Assembly (NCBI GenBank): GCA_026692885.1
Contig: JAPLNJ010000549.1
Span: forward strand, 1 to 22,765
DNA length: 22,765 nt
Direction: 5' to 3'
Source: Planctomycetota bacterium
GTDB taxonomy: Bacteria > Planctomycetota > Planctomycetia > Pirellulales > Pirellulaceae
Part shown: positions 17,801-22,765 of the stretch, piece after piece
Numbering within the stretch: position 1 is the stretch's first letter
How the letters are laid out: each line of letters opens with the position of its first letter
Program-made: the position numbers and the translations under genes
The notes under the pieces: generated by a model
Seen by the model: only the letters and a program-made list of their open reading frames with translations
The model's database searches: none
Told to the model about the DNA's origin: nothing

Positions 17801-20800
17801 GCAGTCTGGTCTCGCCCGCCGCCGGAAGCTGGCGGGGCATTAAGTTTGATCAATTCAGTAACGATCGCAACCTGGTCGCGGTCAACGAAATGGAAAGCCC
17901 GTTGACCAATGGCAAGGACGTCAACAACGCGCCGAACGCCGCCCAGGTGTTGGGCACGTTGGCCACCGACGAGAACAACGCCGACGACACGCGGCGACTG
18001 GGGTTCGAAGCTCACGGATTCATCAGCCCGGATGCACCTAGCGACGCCGACGTCTACAGTTTCCAGGGCGTGCCAGGCACCGAGGTCTGGTTCGACGTCG
18101 CACGCACCAGCGGGGCACTGTACCCCGTGGTGGAACTGCTGGACCAGAGCGGGATTGTGCTGGCTCAGGCGGTCGTGGTCGATCCCAGCCAGCCGATCGA
18201 CCCGCAACTCACGACGAATTCCGGCGTTCAGTACTACGGTCTGGCTTTGCCAGCGGAGGCGAATCCGAACCTGGCGGGGACGACGGACCCGACCACAAGT
18301 TCCAGAATCTATAGCACCAACTTCCGCGACCCGGCCATGCGGCTAGTGCTGCCACCGTCCGGTACCGGCGCGACCACGTCGACGTACTATGTGCGGGTCC
18401 GCAGCAACGGCGGGCAGTTCCTGAACACGAACCACACGCTGACCTTCACCAAAGGCATCACCGACACTATCACCGACTCGGCGAACGGATTTATCCAGGC
18501 CGGGTTCACGCAAGGCCAGCAATTGATTGTGACGGGCACGACCAACAACGACGGCGTGTACACGATCCTGAGCGTCACGGGCGGCAGCATCACATTGGAC
18601 TCGGCGGGGAACCGACTCAAGGTCACCGGAGTCGAGTCGGTCAGCACCAAGCTCGTGGCCAACTACTCGTCAGGCCAGTACCAGCTGCAGATCCGCTTGC
18701 GGCAGAACTACGAATTCCCCGGTTCTACCGTGCGCTTTGCCGACATTCGGTATGCGACCAACGCCATCGATCTGAGGGGCATGCCGGGCCACTCGCCGCT
18801 GCTGGGCGAAAGCGCCCAGACGAACACCCAGTACCCGGCCTTCGGCATCACGCAGGATCTCGGCGATTTGCTGACCACGGATCGGGCTGCGCTGTCCGTG
18901 GCGGGGACGCTGCCGGTCAGCGACAACGTGGCCGTCTACAGTTTCACCGTCGATCACCAGTTCATCGAATCCATCGCGGGCTTCAACGCCAGCGGGAAGA
19001 CCGTGGCCGCGACCTTCGACGTGGATTTCGCGGACGGGTTCACGCGCGGTGACTTGACCATGGTCGTGTACAAGATTGTGGCCGGGAATCCAATCCCGGT
19101 GCTGATCGGCCGCGAGTCGAACGTAGAAGACGATCAGACCGATCCGAACAAGGCCACGTTCCCACTGGACTTGGCGCGTGGTTCGGCGGGCAATGGGGAT
19201 CCGTTTATCGGGACCCAGACCCTGGCGGAAGGCGACGGGCAGATGTACTACGTGGCGATCATGGGCGCCCAGAGTTTGCCGCAGGCGTTTGCGGTGCACC
19301 TGCTGCCCCTGGGCGGAGATCCGACCGACAGGAACAGCGTCGCCGAGGGCATCAATCGGCTGATCCGACTGGAGCCGATCAACTCGGTGACGCGGATTGT
19401 GGAAGACCACATCGGCGTCCAGGGCTATTCGTCCAACGGGGTGGTCGTCGCCCCGGAGACTCTCGGCCCCGCGATTGATATCGCCACCGCGACGACCCTC
19501 TCGGCCAATGTGGTCCCGTTCACCCTCAGCGACGTGTCGCTGTTCGTCAACACAAACAGCGGCTTGTACACGGCCAATCCATACAAGGGCGGGGCGGTCA
19601 CCACTCTTGTGCCCGGCAACGGCTACGGCTCCAGCTTACAGGACATTGTCATGCGCTCCGATGGCTACCTGTACGGCTACGAGAGCACCGCGGCGAACAC
19701 GTCGGACACGGCCGGTGTGTTGGTGAAGCTCGACTCCGGCACCGGCGTTGTCATCACGTCGCAGAAGGACAACATCCAGGGGCCGCAGGGGGTCCCGCTC
19801 GCAGTGCCGACTCCGTCCGGAGAAAATGTGACCTACACCGACATGGTGGACGCCTTGGCGTGGCGGCGGGACGGCTTTGATAGCGCCCCGGCCTACCATC
19901 TGTTCTACTCGGTGCGAGATCCCGTGGCCGGGTCGACCGCGGGCGGAGGTGGCTACTCGAAGCTCTTCGTTGCGGACAACACGGGAAACGCCTGGAACGG
20001 CAACAGCGCCAATAACCCCAATGGGAGTATTTCCACTTGGCTCAATACGGCCACGGCGTTCAACCAGGCTAATTATCCCAACAATCTACAGAATGGCGGC
20101 TACGTGGGCTATATCGGCGGCGCGAAGCGAGCGACGGACACCAAGACATCGGCCAACGGCGTGACGATCGAATTGCTGGCCAATGCCCCCGGTTCGGCCG
20201 GAAATGGGGTGGTGCTTGATATCACGCACAATGGCGGCAATACGCCCGGTGGTTCAACGAATCCGAGTGTCAGCGTTTTCGGGACCACGATCACGGTCAC
20301 GATCTACGACAACAAAAGTGCCACTACCCCGTTCAATCCTCAGAACACAGTTACTGCCCAGCAGGTGGTGGACGCTGTCAACAACAATGCCGGGGCGTCT
20401 GCCCTGGCGCGTGCCGCTATTTCTGCGTTGTCCAACGGTGCGACCGGGGCCACTCACTTCGTCGATCCAGCGCCCACCAGCATCTCTCTAACTCTGACTG
20501 CCGCCGGAGGCGCCAACTCGACGTTGGTCGGCGCGACGACCGGCATGGCGTTTGTCGCCGACAAGCTGTACGGGGTCAGCGACAAGGGCGAGTTCTACCA
20601 GATCAGCACCGTCGACGGCAGCGTGTCGAACCGGATGGTAGTCACCGGCGCGCCGGTGTTCCAGGGGCTGGCTTTGGGCCCGCAGAACGTCGAGGCGGGC
20701 AAGTATGCGACTACGCTGTTTGCGATCGATACCAACGGTCTCTTGTACGCACTCGACACGACATTGGCCACGTTCGGAACGCGGCTGCCCGTATTTACGG

Positions 20801-22765
20801 GCGGCGTCACCTCGATTGACACCGGCGTCACCGGCACAACGGGATTGGCGTTTTCGCCCTTGGACTTCAATCTCTGGCACCCGACAGCGACTCGGGGCGA
20901 CGACGTGGGGCACGGCATCAACCCGGCCTTTGACAACAGCCGCACCCCGGCTTCGGTGACGGACGCGATCAGCGGAGGAACGACCACGAAGTCGATCGCG
21001 GAGTCCCAGGGCGGGGCCAGCATGTATTTCGGCCTGGACAAGTACTCGGCGGGCGCACCAAGTTACTTCCAGTACCAGACCGCTGGCCAATACGGCGTAC
21101 TGCAGCAGACGAATCAGCAAGACCTGAGCTCGAATCCGAGCATCGTCTCCGCCGCTGGCGTCGGCTCCTACAACTTGCCCGCCGGTGCCCTGGGCAGTCT
21201 GGAGACGAATACCTTCAGCTTGGCTCCCTACGCCCAGGCGGATAAGCCGATAGTTTATTTCACCTATTTTCTGGATACCGAAAACGATGCCGGGGCGAAC
21301 AAGGCGGGCAATCCCACCAACCCCTTCGTGGACGCGGCCCGCGTCTTCATCTGGAATGGTACGAGTTGGGATTTGTTGGCCACGAACAACTCGCAACTCA
21401 GCGCGTCGGCGACCAACTTGGACGCCGAACTGCCGGTTTTCCGTTCGGCGGCGGACACCGCCGGACTGGCGAGCAAGACGCCAGTCTCCAGGCTCAGGCA
21501 GCAGGTCCAGGAGTTGTTCGACAACAACCCTCCCGTCGGCACTCCTCCCGCCGCGGATACCGCCACCAACACCTGGCGGCAGGCCCGGATCGATCTGTCC
21601 AACTATGCCGGCAAGAGCGGCCTGAAACTGCGGTTCGAGTTCACCACGGCCGGCACGATGAACGATACGACCGAGCCGCAGATCACGACGGCGGCCAATA
21701 CGAACGCCTTCGGCCAGTTCAGTAACAACGCGTTCGGGGTCTCGCTGAATGCGACGACCAACCTGCCGTCGTTCCGCGGGCTGAACAACCAGCACGAAGG
21801 GTTCTACATCGACGACATCCTGGTCGGCCTGGCCGAACGCGGCGAAATGGCAACCGTTGCGGCCACCACGTCGATCCACAACACGACCACCCGGGTCTCC
21901 GTCCCCGCCAACCCGGACCCGGCCAAGTACGCGACGATCGAGACCGGGCCGTTCCAGCTGGAGGTCCGCCGCTCGACGGAGTACGCTGGTTTGGGGATGG
22001 ATCCGACGAGTCCCGATGTCAGCATCGTCCAGACGTTCGACACCAATGAACGGATTGCGGATGGTTTCTCGCTGGATGCGCCGATCGGGACCGGCGTGAC
22101 GGCGGGCAGCACGTTTACGGTGGTCGGCACGTTCACTCAAGTCTACGAATTCAACACGGTTGCCGCGGCGGCTGCCGGCCACATCGCGATCCCCTTCGCG
22201 GGGAAGACGGCCAACGCCGTCGCCACGACGATCGCCACCGCCATCAATAGCACGGTCGACGCCAACGGCGTCAGCTTGGGCGTGGATGCGCTGGTGGGTA
22301 CGACGAAGCTCACGACCCCCACGACCAGCAACCGCGTGGATCTGGTCGGCGCCAAGAACCTGTTCCGAGGCGGCGTGACGCTGACGAGCCTGACGGCGTC
22401 CTTCTCCGCCGCGAGCCTGACGGAAGCGGCGACTTTCCCACCCGCCGCCCTGCCCGAATGGAGCACCTTTACGGTCACCCGAGGCGGCTCGACGGTCGGT
22501 GCCCTGACGGTCAATCTCACGACGACTAACGGTGGGCGGCTGTGGTATTTGCCGGACCCCATCAACAACCCGTTGGACATCCGGGTTTTCCCGGCCAGCG
22601 TGATCATCCCCGACGGCCAGGCGTCCGTCACGGTGCAATACATCATTGCCAAGATCACGACGGGGACCTCCGAGGGCACGCAGACCGTGGTGGTCACCGG
22701 TACGGCGGCCGCCCCGGCTTTGGGCTTCAGCACTGCGATTGCCGCCGTCATTGCCAAGGACAGTG
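8893..22765 (+). CDS. Giant LEPR-XLL surface/secreted protein with two metzincin protease domains (3' end outside window)
   Basis: The frame is open for 4,624 codons from ATG 8893 (stop TAA 8848-8850 upstream; AAAGGTGG 9 nt before the start) to the right edge. Basic residues 1-25 lead into LEPRQLL at 30-36, the planctomycete LEPR-XLL export-linked motif. Order of regions: metzincin 1, about 97-300 (HEAGHTLGLFH, 232-242; Met265); PPC-like, 305-431; six tandem repeats, 532-1206; three beta modules, 1308-1681; PPC-like, 1694-1833; metzincin 2, about 1835-2045 (HEIGHSLGLSH, 2015-2025; Met2033); PPC-like, 2058-2175; parallel beta-helix-like, 2398-2983; PPC-like, 3006-3183; propeller-like, 3516-4003, holding a seventh repeat; jelly-roll-like, 4037-4321; Calx-beta-like, 4507 to edge. 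Extreme Thr/Ala/Gly/Asn content and very few Cys fit an extracellular protein. Likely a cell-surface or matrix protein with proteolytic activity; its target and C-terminal anchor are unseen. Confidence 0.95.
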   Translation, partial: MAIRRKSRRDKTGGKSLRKLSSRAMFLEALEPRQLLAGGPFEGLDPNGPYVGLDSVGRQFGWIPPAEPQMGPSAQAPLSQPERYPLANTFALHSLPGASKVIYLDFDGYTTSSTPWNSPPGSSFTTPAYDFDGNPGSFSTAELQQIQDIWDLVAEDYSPFQVDVTTQDPGVAALMNTGGGDTQWGIRVVFGPDQMATGAGGIAYIGSFNWNTDVPCFVFNVGYKGAAEAASHEAGHTLGLFHDGYPLNGYYPGHGSGATGWAPIMGVGYSEELVQWSKGEYPGANNQEDDLNILTTQNGFGYRTDDYGSTIATASPLGITGGATVSTSGIIEQNTDVDVFSFSTGAGAIDLSIDPFYKSPNLDILATLYDSSGKVITTSNPVDQLTASFNFVLPAGTYYLAVQGTGKAAAGSDYGYSNYASLGRYTVTGSIVQSGTVAVGPELFAVRPNDGVLFLQNQTTTLNVAPRELNFLFKGGADLGIYSGMLNPVNSSVNNSTFTDSIRITTAGSDGQFEFASVRSDLNTNGQVVFDFTATDLGVAENGIQLALTESDHGDKSTRVPTVIADLTNRRIQVDLNRHPGSETTAQDLIDALSADAKVRSLIVAKINTAASRSATPGAVQITNYIIAPATAISDFGVGGYQLRFMARNSGTAGNNLSLSVTKSDHGDASGPTISVAGNVISVDLNTNTGHETTAQELVDAINADSTASLLVVADVVATDLTSPAPYAPLSLFGGVDLTPATASTDFGTGTDLLITANTSNYPGAAGSAIRIQATWQDLGAGVLPTVSVNQTTITLVLNNHAGSVSTAAQARDALNTLAGALVSAVLSTQIAPPVTLSGGVNQDISASWTTDFNSALGVQVKFSAVTPGIAGNALQIRVSRRDLGERGLPLVIASATGIDVVLNSRSGSQTTAEQLVTAVNSALVNGIVKTPITADVVSGANTQYAGLATNMPDWPTWFTVARTGDGGSTPATGFSDFGRSTNVFFTAVPIGTLGNGITVTVSKADLGVGGVPAIGVIGTDVTVTLNRHAGSETTAAQFVSVLNSSLAGLLVQARVIPAAESLLVGTAGATYPLMGGTDFNTGNSLVLSGANAAQVISNFGATNPLAIQLKAATAGPTGNGLTVNFTAVDRLIPRPAGLPLVTVTGTTVNVVLNSNATKPTTAQELVTALNAAAGTLLTAALLYGSSTEPLGNLSTGYSPLVLRGGDDAIVEPGFVGLPNDTTGLTANRNEILWRFANTPAAGLYRAEIFNFADTTSSTPHDALASNTTGNLFTPQNQYADRDNLDFNLDLGSQVVSVVPQPISRSVQNVKCSGGVFTLTFQGQTTVPIAAGATAATVQAALEGLALLPSSVIKPGDVIVTSVAAGDWNVAFHGRYNSAVVPLLTSTNAGVPNPAVTVTALSQLDQATNQVLVYFNGNPLAVTSAQDPKYYRLVDTAGTANTADDRILLPTKVSYDADARMSTLIFSGTNIPDGSFRLDVGGSDEFVGIDEVQRLTFGGTIAGGSSFTLTYNGNLTTETINWDATTSNLVSNIQTALDKIFGTGNTVVAAESSAVYTITFGGQLASANLAPLTVTPSLLGTAPTLTVATVANGYGTAVQTLALGGASGSVTLSYQSVAATPLSAPYTGLTDAALQNNLNTIAALQGNVTVLGSVGGPFTLVFNNALARVSTATLVATPTAPATATVTSLATGGFIPDGTIATAVNAGTLFNRSPSTSFTYAGFLGDGSAGTSTNVNDVDLYRFDLPTTASPTTVTITVTPDAGNNTWIRVFNAAGTELGSPGGVGPLSITAPVGNAASYYVGVSSLGNNTYNPNTGLNATGGTTTGSYVIDITVANALSIATNTSSFATATDLGTLGQAGQSLSWVIQSQNTIQVPQYPGADDSPGHRVVQVEQHGAGTGQSLVAQMDSTPVHYYNFPDTYTVQTPTGPLQERNLLTEPMKQLVREIYALWAAYDGLTVAEGGGTKIIYGDPRYLAPTMPPGGVSLGGGAAVVVSSSSGFTDFTYGGGFFDIMFHEIGHSLGLSHNFDIPGIMGGGVLNTVYPGDNDIIHLLRLYPTNSNAVDLYKVQVPETGTLSAEVVAQRPTDSAGVTNPSAGSTLDSVLTLFDANGNVLARNDDYFSLDAFLQLSLTPGTYYVGVTSKGNINYDPAIPDSGSGGNSAGPYHLELNFSQAPASSLVTTTNVALDGEGDGTPGGVFHFWFQSSGQTIFVDKANDKTANVVDGDGALNTASGAKGPYDNIQSALTDAANRIVVPGRGASVLKWMDEFQINDGTDPVVTFELDPDASGLVDANAISVPYTTAGSTPASIATAIKAAIDSAIASGKLKNVTTDSSKAGTNVVQLRGPASLNVNLNTTTTSTGSPGLLTGEKLVRVVGYGGLDGNLATAADNSAYLIGQVNKSGVNVPLADGANVLVPQDTKLMFDAGALLKLVYAEIDAGTSAQNIDRSGGAIQVLGIPGLAVKFHSYRDDSVGGNADPTDLAAAAGDWGGLVFRSDSDLSSQGIYYNWVAQGDFQHAGGKAPVGGVEHVFAPIFIQSTVAQASRPTIMYNSFTKNASAAISADPDSFSDTGGRLGPDVHGNTVTGNAYNGLFVRIQNELGQAPNTLDVTARFHSTDIVYVLADNLQITGNAGGPLNGALSGRLRVDPGVVVKLNNARIETTRGPSSLIAEGLPGYTVVFTSLNDDRYGMGGTFDTKNDGLLPSGSAAAPGNWGGLMFNQMSSASIDQALITFAGGNVPIEGGQDNFNAVEIHQARVRIANSTLENNAAGTASSTRNGRQKNTATTIYVNGAQPILVNNVIQNNAGSAIDINANSLQATLQSDYGPATRFTDAFDQFRDNRGPLIRLNRLDLNATNGLVVRPETLTIDSIWDDTDIVHVLAGEILVDNLHTFGNLRLQSSTSESLVVKLSGATAGFTAGGHPLEILDRVGGTVQVLGTIGHPVIMTDQRDDTVGAGFKPDGTPQTDTDNNGSLVSPAAGSWRGIKFDQFSNDRNLVAVNEMESPLTNGKDVNNAPNAAQVLGTLATDENNADDTRRLGFEAHGFISPDAPSDADVYSFQGVPGTEVWFDVARTSGALYPVVELLDQSGIVLAQAVVVDPSQPIDPQLTTNSGVQYYGLALPAEANPNLAGTTDPTTSSRIYSTNFRDPAMRLVLPPSGTGATTSTYYVRVRSNGGQFLNTNHTLTFTKGITDTITDSANGFIQAGFTQGQQLIVTGTTNNDGVYTILSVTGGSITLDSAGNRLKVTGVESVSTKLVANYSSGQYQLQIRLRQNYEFPGSTVRFADIRYATNAIDLRGMPGHSPLLGESAQTNTQYPAFGITQDLGDLLTTDRAALSVAGTLPVSDNVAVYSFTVDHQFIESIAGFNASGKTVAATFDVDFADGFTRGDLTMVVYKIVAGNPIPVLIGRESNVEDDQTDPNKATFPLDLARGSAGNGDPFIGTQTLAEGDGQMYYVAIMGAQSLPQAFAVHLLPLGGDPTDRNSVAEGINRLIRLEPINSVTRIVEDHIGVQGYSSNGVVVAPETLGPAIDIATATTLSANVVPFTLSDVSLFVNTNSGLYTANPYKGGAVTTLVPGNGYGSSLQDIVMRSDGYLYGYESTAANTSDTAGVLVKLDSGTGVVITSQKDNIQGPQGVPLAVPTPSGENVTYTDMVDALAWRRDGFDSAPAYHLFYSVRDPVAGSTAGGGGYSKLFVADNTGNAWNGNSANNPNGSISTWLNTATAFNQANYPNNLQNGGYVGYIGGAKRATDTKTSANGVTIELLANAPGSAGNGVVLDITHNGGNTPGGSTNPSVSVFGTTITVTIYDNKSATTPFNPQNTVTAQQVVDAVNNNAGASALARAAISALSNGATGATHFVDPAPTSISLTLTAAGGANSTLVGATTGMAFVADKLYGVSDKGEFYQISTVDGSVSNRMVVTGAPVFQGLALGPQNVEAGKYATTLFAIDTNGLLYALDTTLATFGTRLPVFTGGVTSIDTGVTGTTGLAFSPLDFNLWHPTATRGDDVGHGINPAFDNSRTPASVTDAISGGTTTKSIAESQGGASMYFGLDKYSAGAPSYFQYQTAGQYGVLQQTNQQDLSSNPSIVSAAGVGSYNLPAGALGSLETNTFSLAPYAQADKPIVYFTYFLDTENDAGANKAGNPTNPFVDAARVFIWNGTSWDLLATNNSQLSASATNLDAELPVFRSAADTAGLASKTPVSRLRQQVQELFDNNPPVGTPPAADTATNTWRQARIDLSNYAGKSGLKLRFEFTTAGTMNDTTEPQITTAANTNAFGQFSNNAFGVSLNATTNLPSFRGLNNQHEGFYIDDILVGLAERGEMATVAATTSIHNTTTRVSVPANPDPAKYATIETGPFQLEVRRSTEYAGLGMDPTSPDVSIVQTFDTNERIADGFSLDAPIGTGVTAGSTFTVVGTFTQVYEFNTVAAAAAGHIAIPFAGKTANAVATTIATAINSTVDANGVSLGVDALVGTTKLTTPTTSNRVDLVGAKNLFRGGVTLTSLTASFSAASLTEAATFPPAALPEWSTFTVTRGGSTVGALTVNLTTTNGGRLWYLPDPINNPLDIRVFPASVIIPDGQASVTVQYIIAKITTGTSEGTQTVVVTGTAAAPALGFSTAIAAVIAKDS
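9181..9780 (+). other. Metzincin-type protease domain 1 of the giant protein
   Basis: The domain opens with KVIYLDFDGYTT, continues through IQDIWDLVAEDYSPFQVDVT, and reaches the zinc site HEAGHTLGLFHD (H232, E233, H236, H242). A likely Met-turn follows at APIMGVGY (Met265). HExxHxxGxxH plus a downstream Met is the metzincin signature; all three His ligands and the catalytic Glu are intact. Confidence 0.8.
10486..12510 (+). repeat. Six tandem protein repeats of about 105-125 residues
   Basis: Units begin near 10486, 10795, 11128, 11446, 11821 and 12187. Most open with (D/N)F(G/N), have a GN-x-(I/L) strand and a short DLG or DHG turn, then a V-x-LN strand followed by TTA and a helix ending in alternating A/N/L residues (example: VDLNRHPGSETTAQDLIDAL). 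Spacing is 309-375 bp. DNA identity between units is low, so the repeats are old. Confidence 0.8.
12814..13935 (+). repeat. Three copies of a second beta module
   Basis: Copies at about 12814-13056, 13363-13620 and 13681-13935 follow one plan: a (Q/E)V(Q/K) lead, a FTLTF-x-G type strand, an A-rich helix that ends in L near the middle (ATAATVQAALEGL in copy 1), then a VTF or ITF strand with GQLA/GRY-like turn. Copy 1 and copy 2 are separated by an Ig-like stretch around 13105-13350. Confidence 0.7.
14401..15020 (+). other. Metzincin-type protease domain 2 of the giant protein
   Basis: A matrixin-like run (EPMKQLVREIYALWAAYDGL, then KIIYGDPRYL) leads to FHEIGHSLGLSHNF (H2015, E2016, H2019, H2025) and a close Met-turn IPGIMGGG (Met2033). 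It is not a copy of domain 1: the approach to the zinc site and the distance to the Met-turn differ (about 8 residues here, 23 in domain 1). Confidence 0.8.
15721..15930 (+). repeat. Beta-alpha module X, copy 1
   Basis: The pattern is a FELD-type strand, an I-x-VPY strand, a helix of alternating A and I (SIATAIKAAIDSAI), then a V-x-L-x-G strand. The same plan returns near the right edge at 22141-22380 (YEFN; HIAIPF; TTIATAIN; RVDLVG). Confidence 0.55.
16084..17840 (+). other. Parallel beta-helix-like region of the giant protein
   Basis: Repeated WGGL/WRGI signatures occur at residues 2488, 2712 and 2980, each after an x-G-(D/N/S)-W turn and preceded by F/I-strands with DD-x-(V/Y)-G. Between them are short N-rich rungs such as NSTLENNAAG and LVNNVIQNNAGSAIDI, typical of right-handed parallel beta-helices. 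Confidence 0.65.
20149..20430 (+). repeat. Seventh, distant copy of the six-unit repeat
   Basis: Starting with NGVTIELLANAPGSAGNG and ending with TAQQVVDAVNNNAG, this segment keeps the strand order of the units at 10486-12510 but lies about 8 kb away, inside the propeller-like region. Confidence 0.6.
22141..22380 (+). repeat. Beta-alpha module X, copy 2
   Basis: Same plan as 15721-15930: YEFN strand, IAIPF strand, A/I-rich helix (NAVATTIATAIN), VDLVG strand. The two copies are about 6.4 kb apart. Confidence 0.5.
22411..22765 (+). other. Calx-beta-like domain at the window edge
   Basis: The segment has a TFTVTRGGST strand pair, LTVNLTTTNGG, then a VIIPDGQASVTV strand and a closing AAVIAKD run, the usual shape of bacterial Calx-beta domains that bind calcium. 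The window ends inside or just after it. Confidence 0.6.

Overview
The window looks like chromosomal DNA of a planctomycete, probably of the Pirellulales-type lineages. Three things point there: the N-terminus of the giant surface protein carries an exact LEPR-XLL motif (LEPRQLL); the first gene is a DUF1080 (3-keto-disaccharide hydrolase) fragment, a family greatly expanded in Planctomycetota; and the intergenic DNA is crowded with short GC-rich palindromes of the kind common in these genomes. The taxonomic call is inference; no rRNA or other marker gene is present.

Layout. (1) 2-3672, plus strand: the tail of a DUF1080 gene, then two overlapping genes for a two-subunit ATP-citrate-lyase-like enzyme (ATP-grasp/citrate-binding subunit, then CoA-ligase plus citrate-synthase-like subunit). 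The gaps (33 bp, then a 1-bp TGATG overlap) suggest one operon. The large subunit keeps the phospho-histidine of the CoA-ligase half. By my alignment from memory with human ACLY, it has Gln in place of one catalytic His in the citrate-synthase half, so its substrate or chemistry may differ. (2) 3673-4369: non-coding, with a cluster of tetraloop hairpins. (3) 4370-5337: a small lipoprotein gene convergent with a GNAT acetyltransferase gene. (4) 5338-7627: a nested inverted repeat, then hcp (hybrid cluster protein, short class III type) on the minus strand. Its upstream region holds an FNR/Dnr/HcpR-type operator and four 23-bp direct repeats. Divergent from hcp lies only an internal fragment of a Crp/Fnr-family regulator, cut off at both ends. 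(5) 7628-8892: about 1.25 kb without a convincing gene, holding an AT-rich patch and three nested palindromic elements. (6) 8893 to the right edge, plus strand: a giant secreted or surface protein of at least 4,624 residues, still open at the window end.

How the parts work together. The ACL-like operon would link citrate (or a similar acid), CoA and ATP. The hcp locus is a nitrosative/redox stress unit whose dedicated neighbouring regulator appears lost while its operator survives. The giant protein combines two separate metzincin-type zinc protease domains, four PPC-like domains, two families of repeated beta modules, a parallel beta-helix region, a propeller-like region, a jelly-roll-like domain and a Calx-beta-like end. 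I see no functional link between the ACL operon, hcp and the giant gene.

The features most worth follow-up are the two-protease giant protein with its repeated modules, the divergent ACL-like enzyme, the hcp control region beside a decayed regulator, and the 298-bp nested palindrome at 7957-8254 whose two arms show compensatory base changes.
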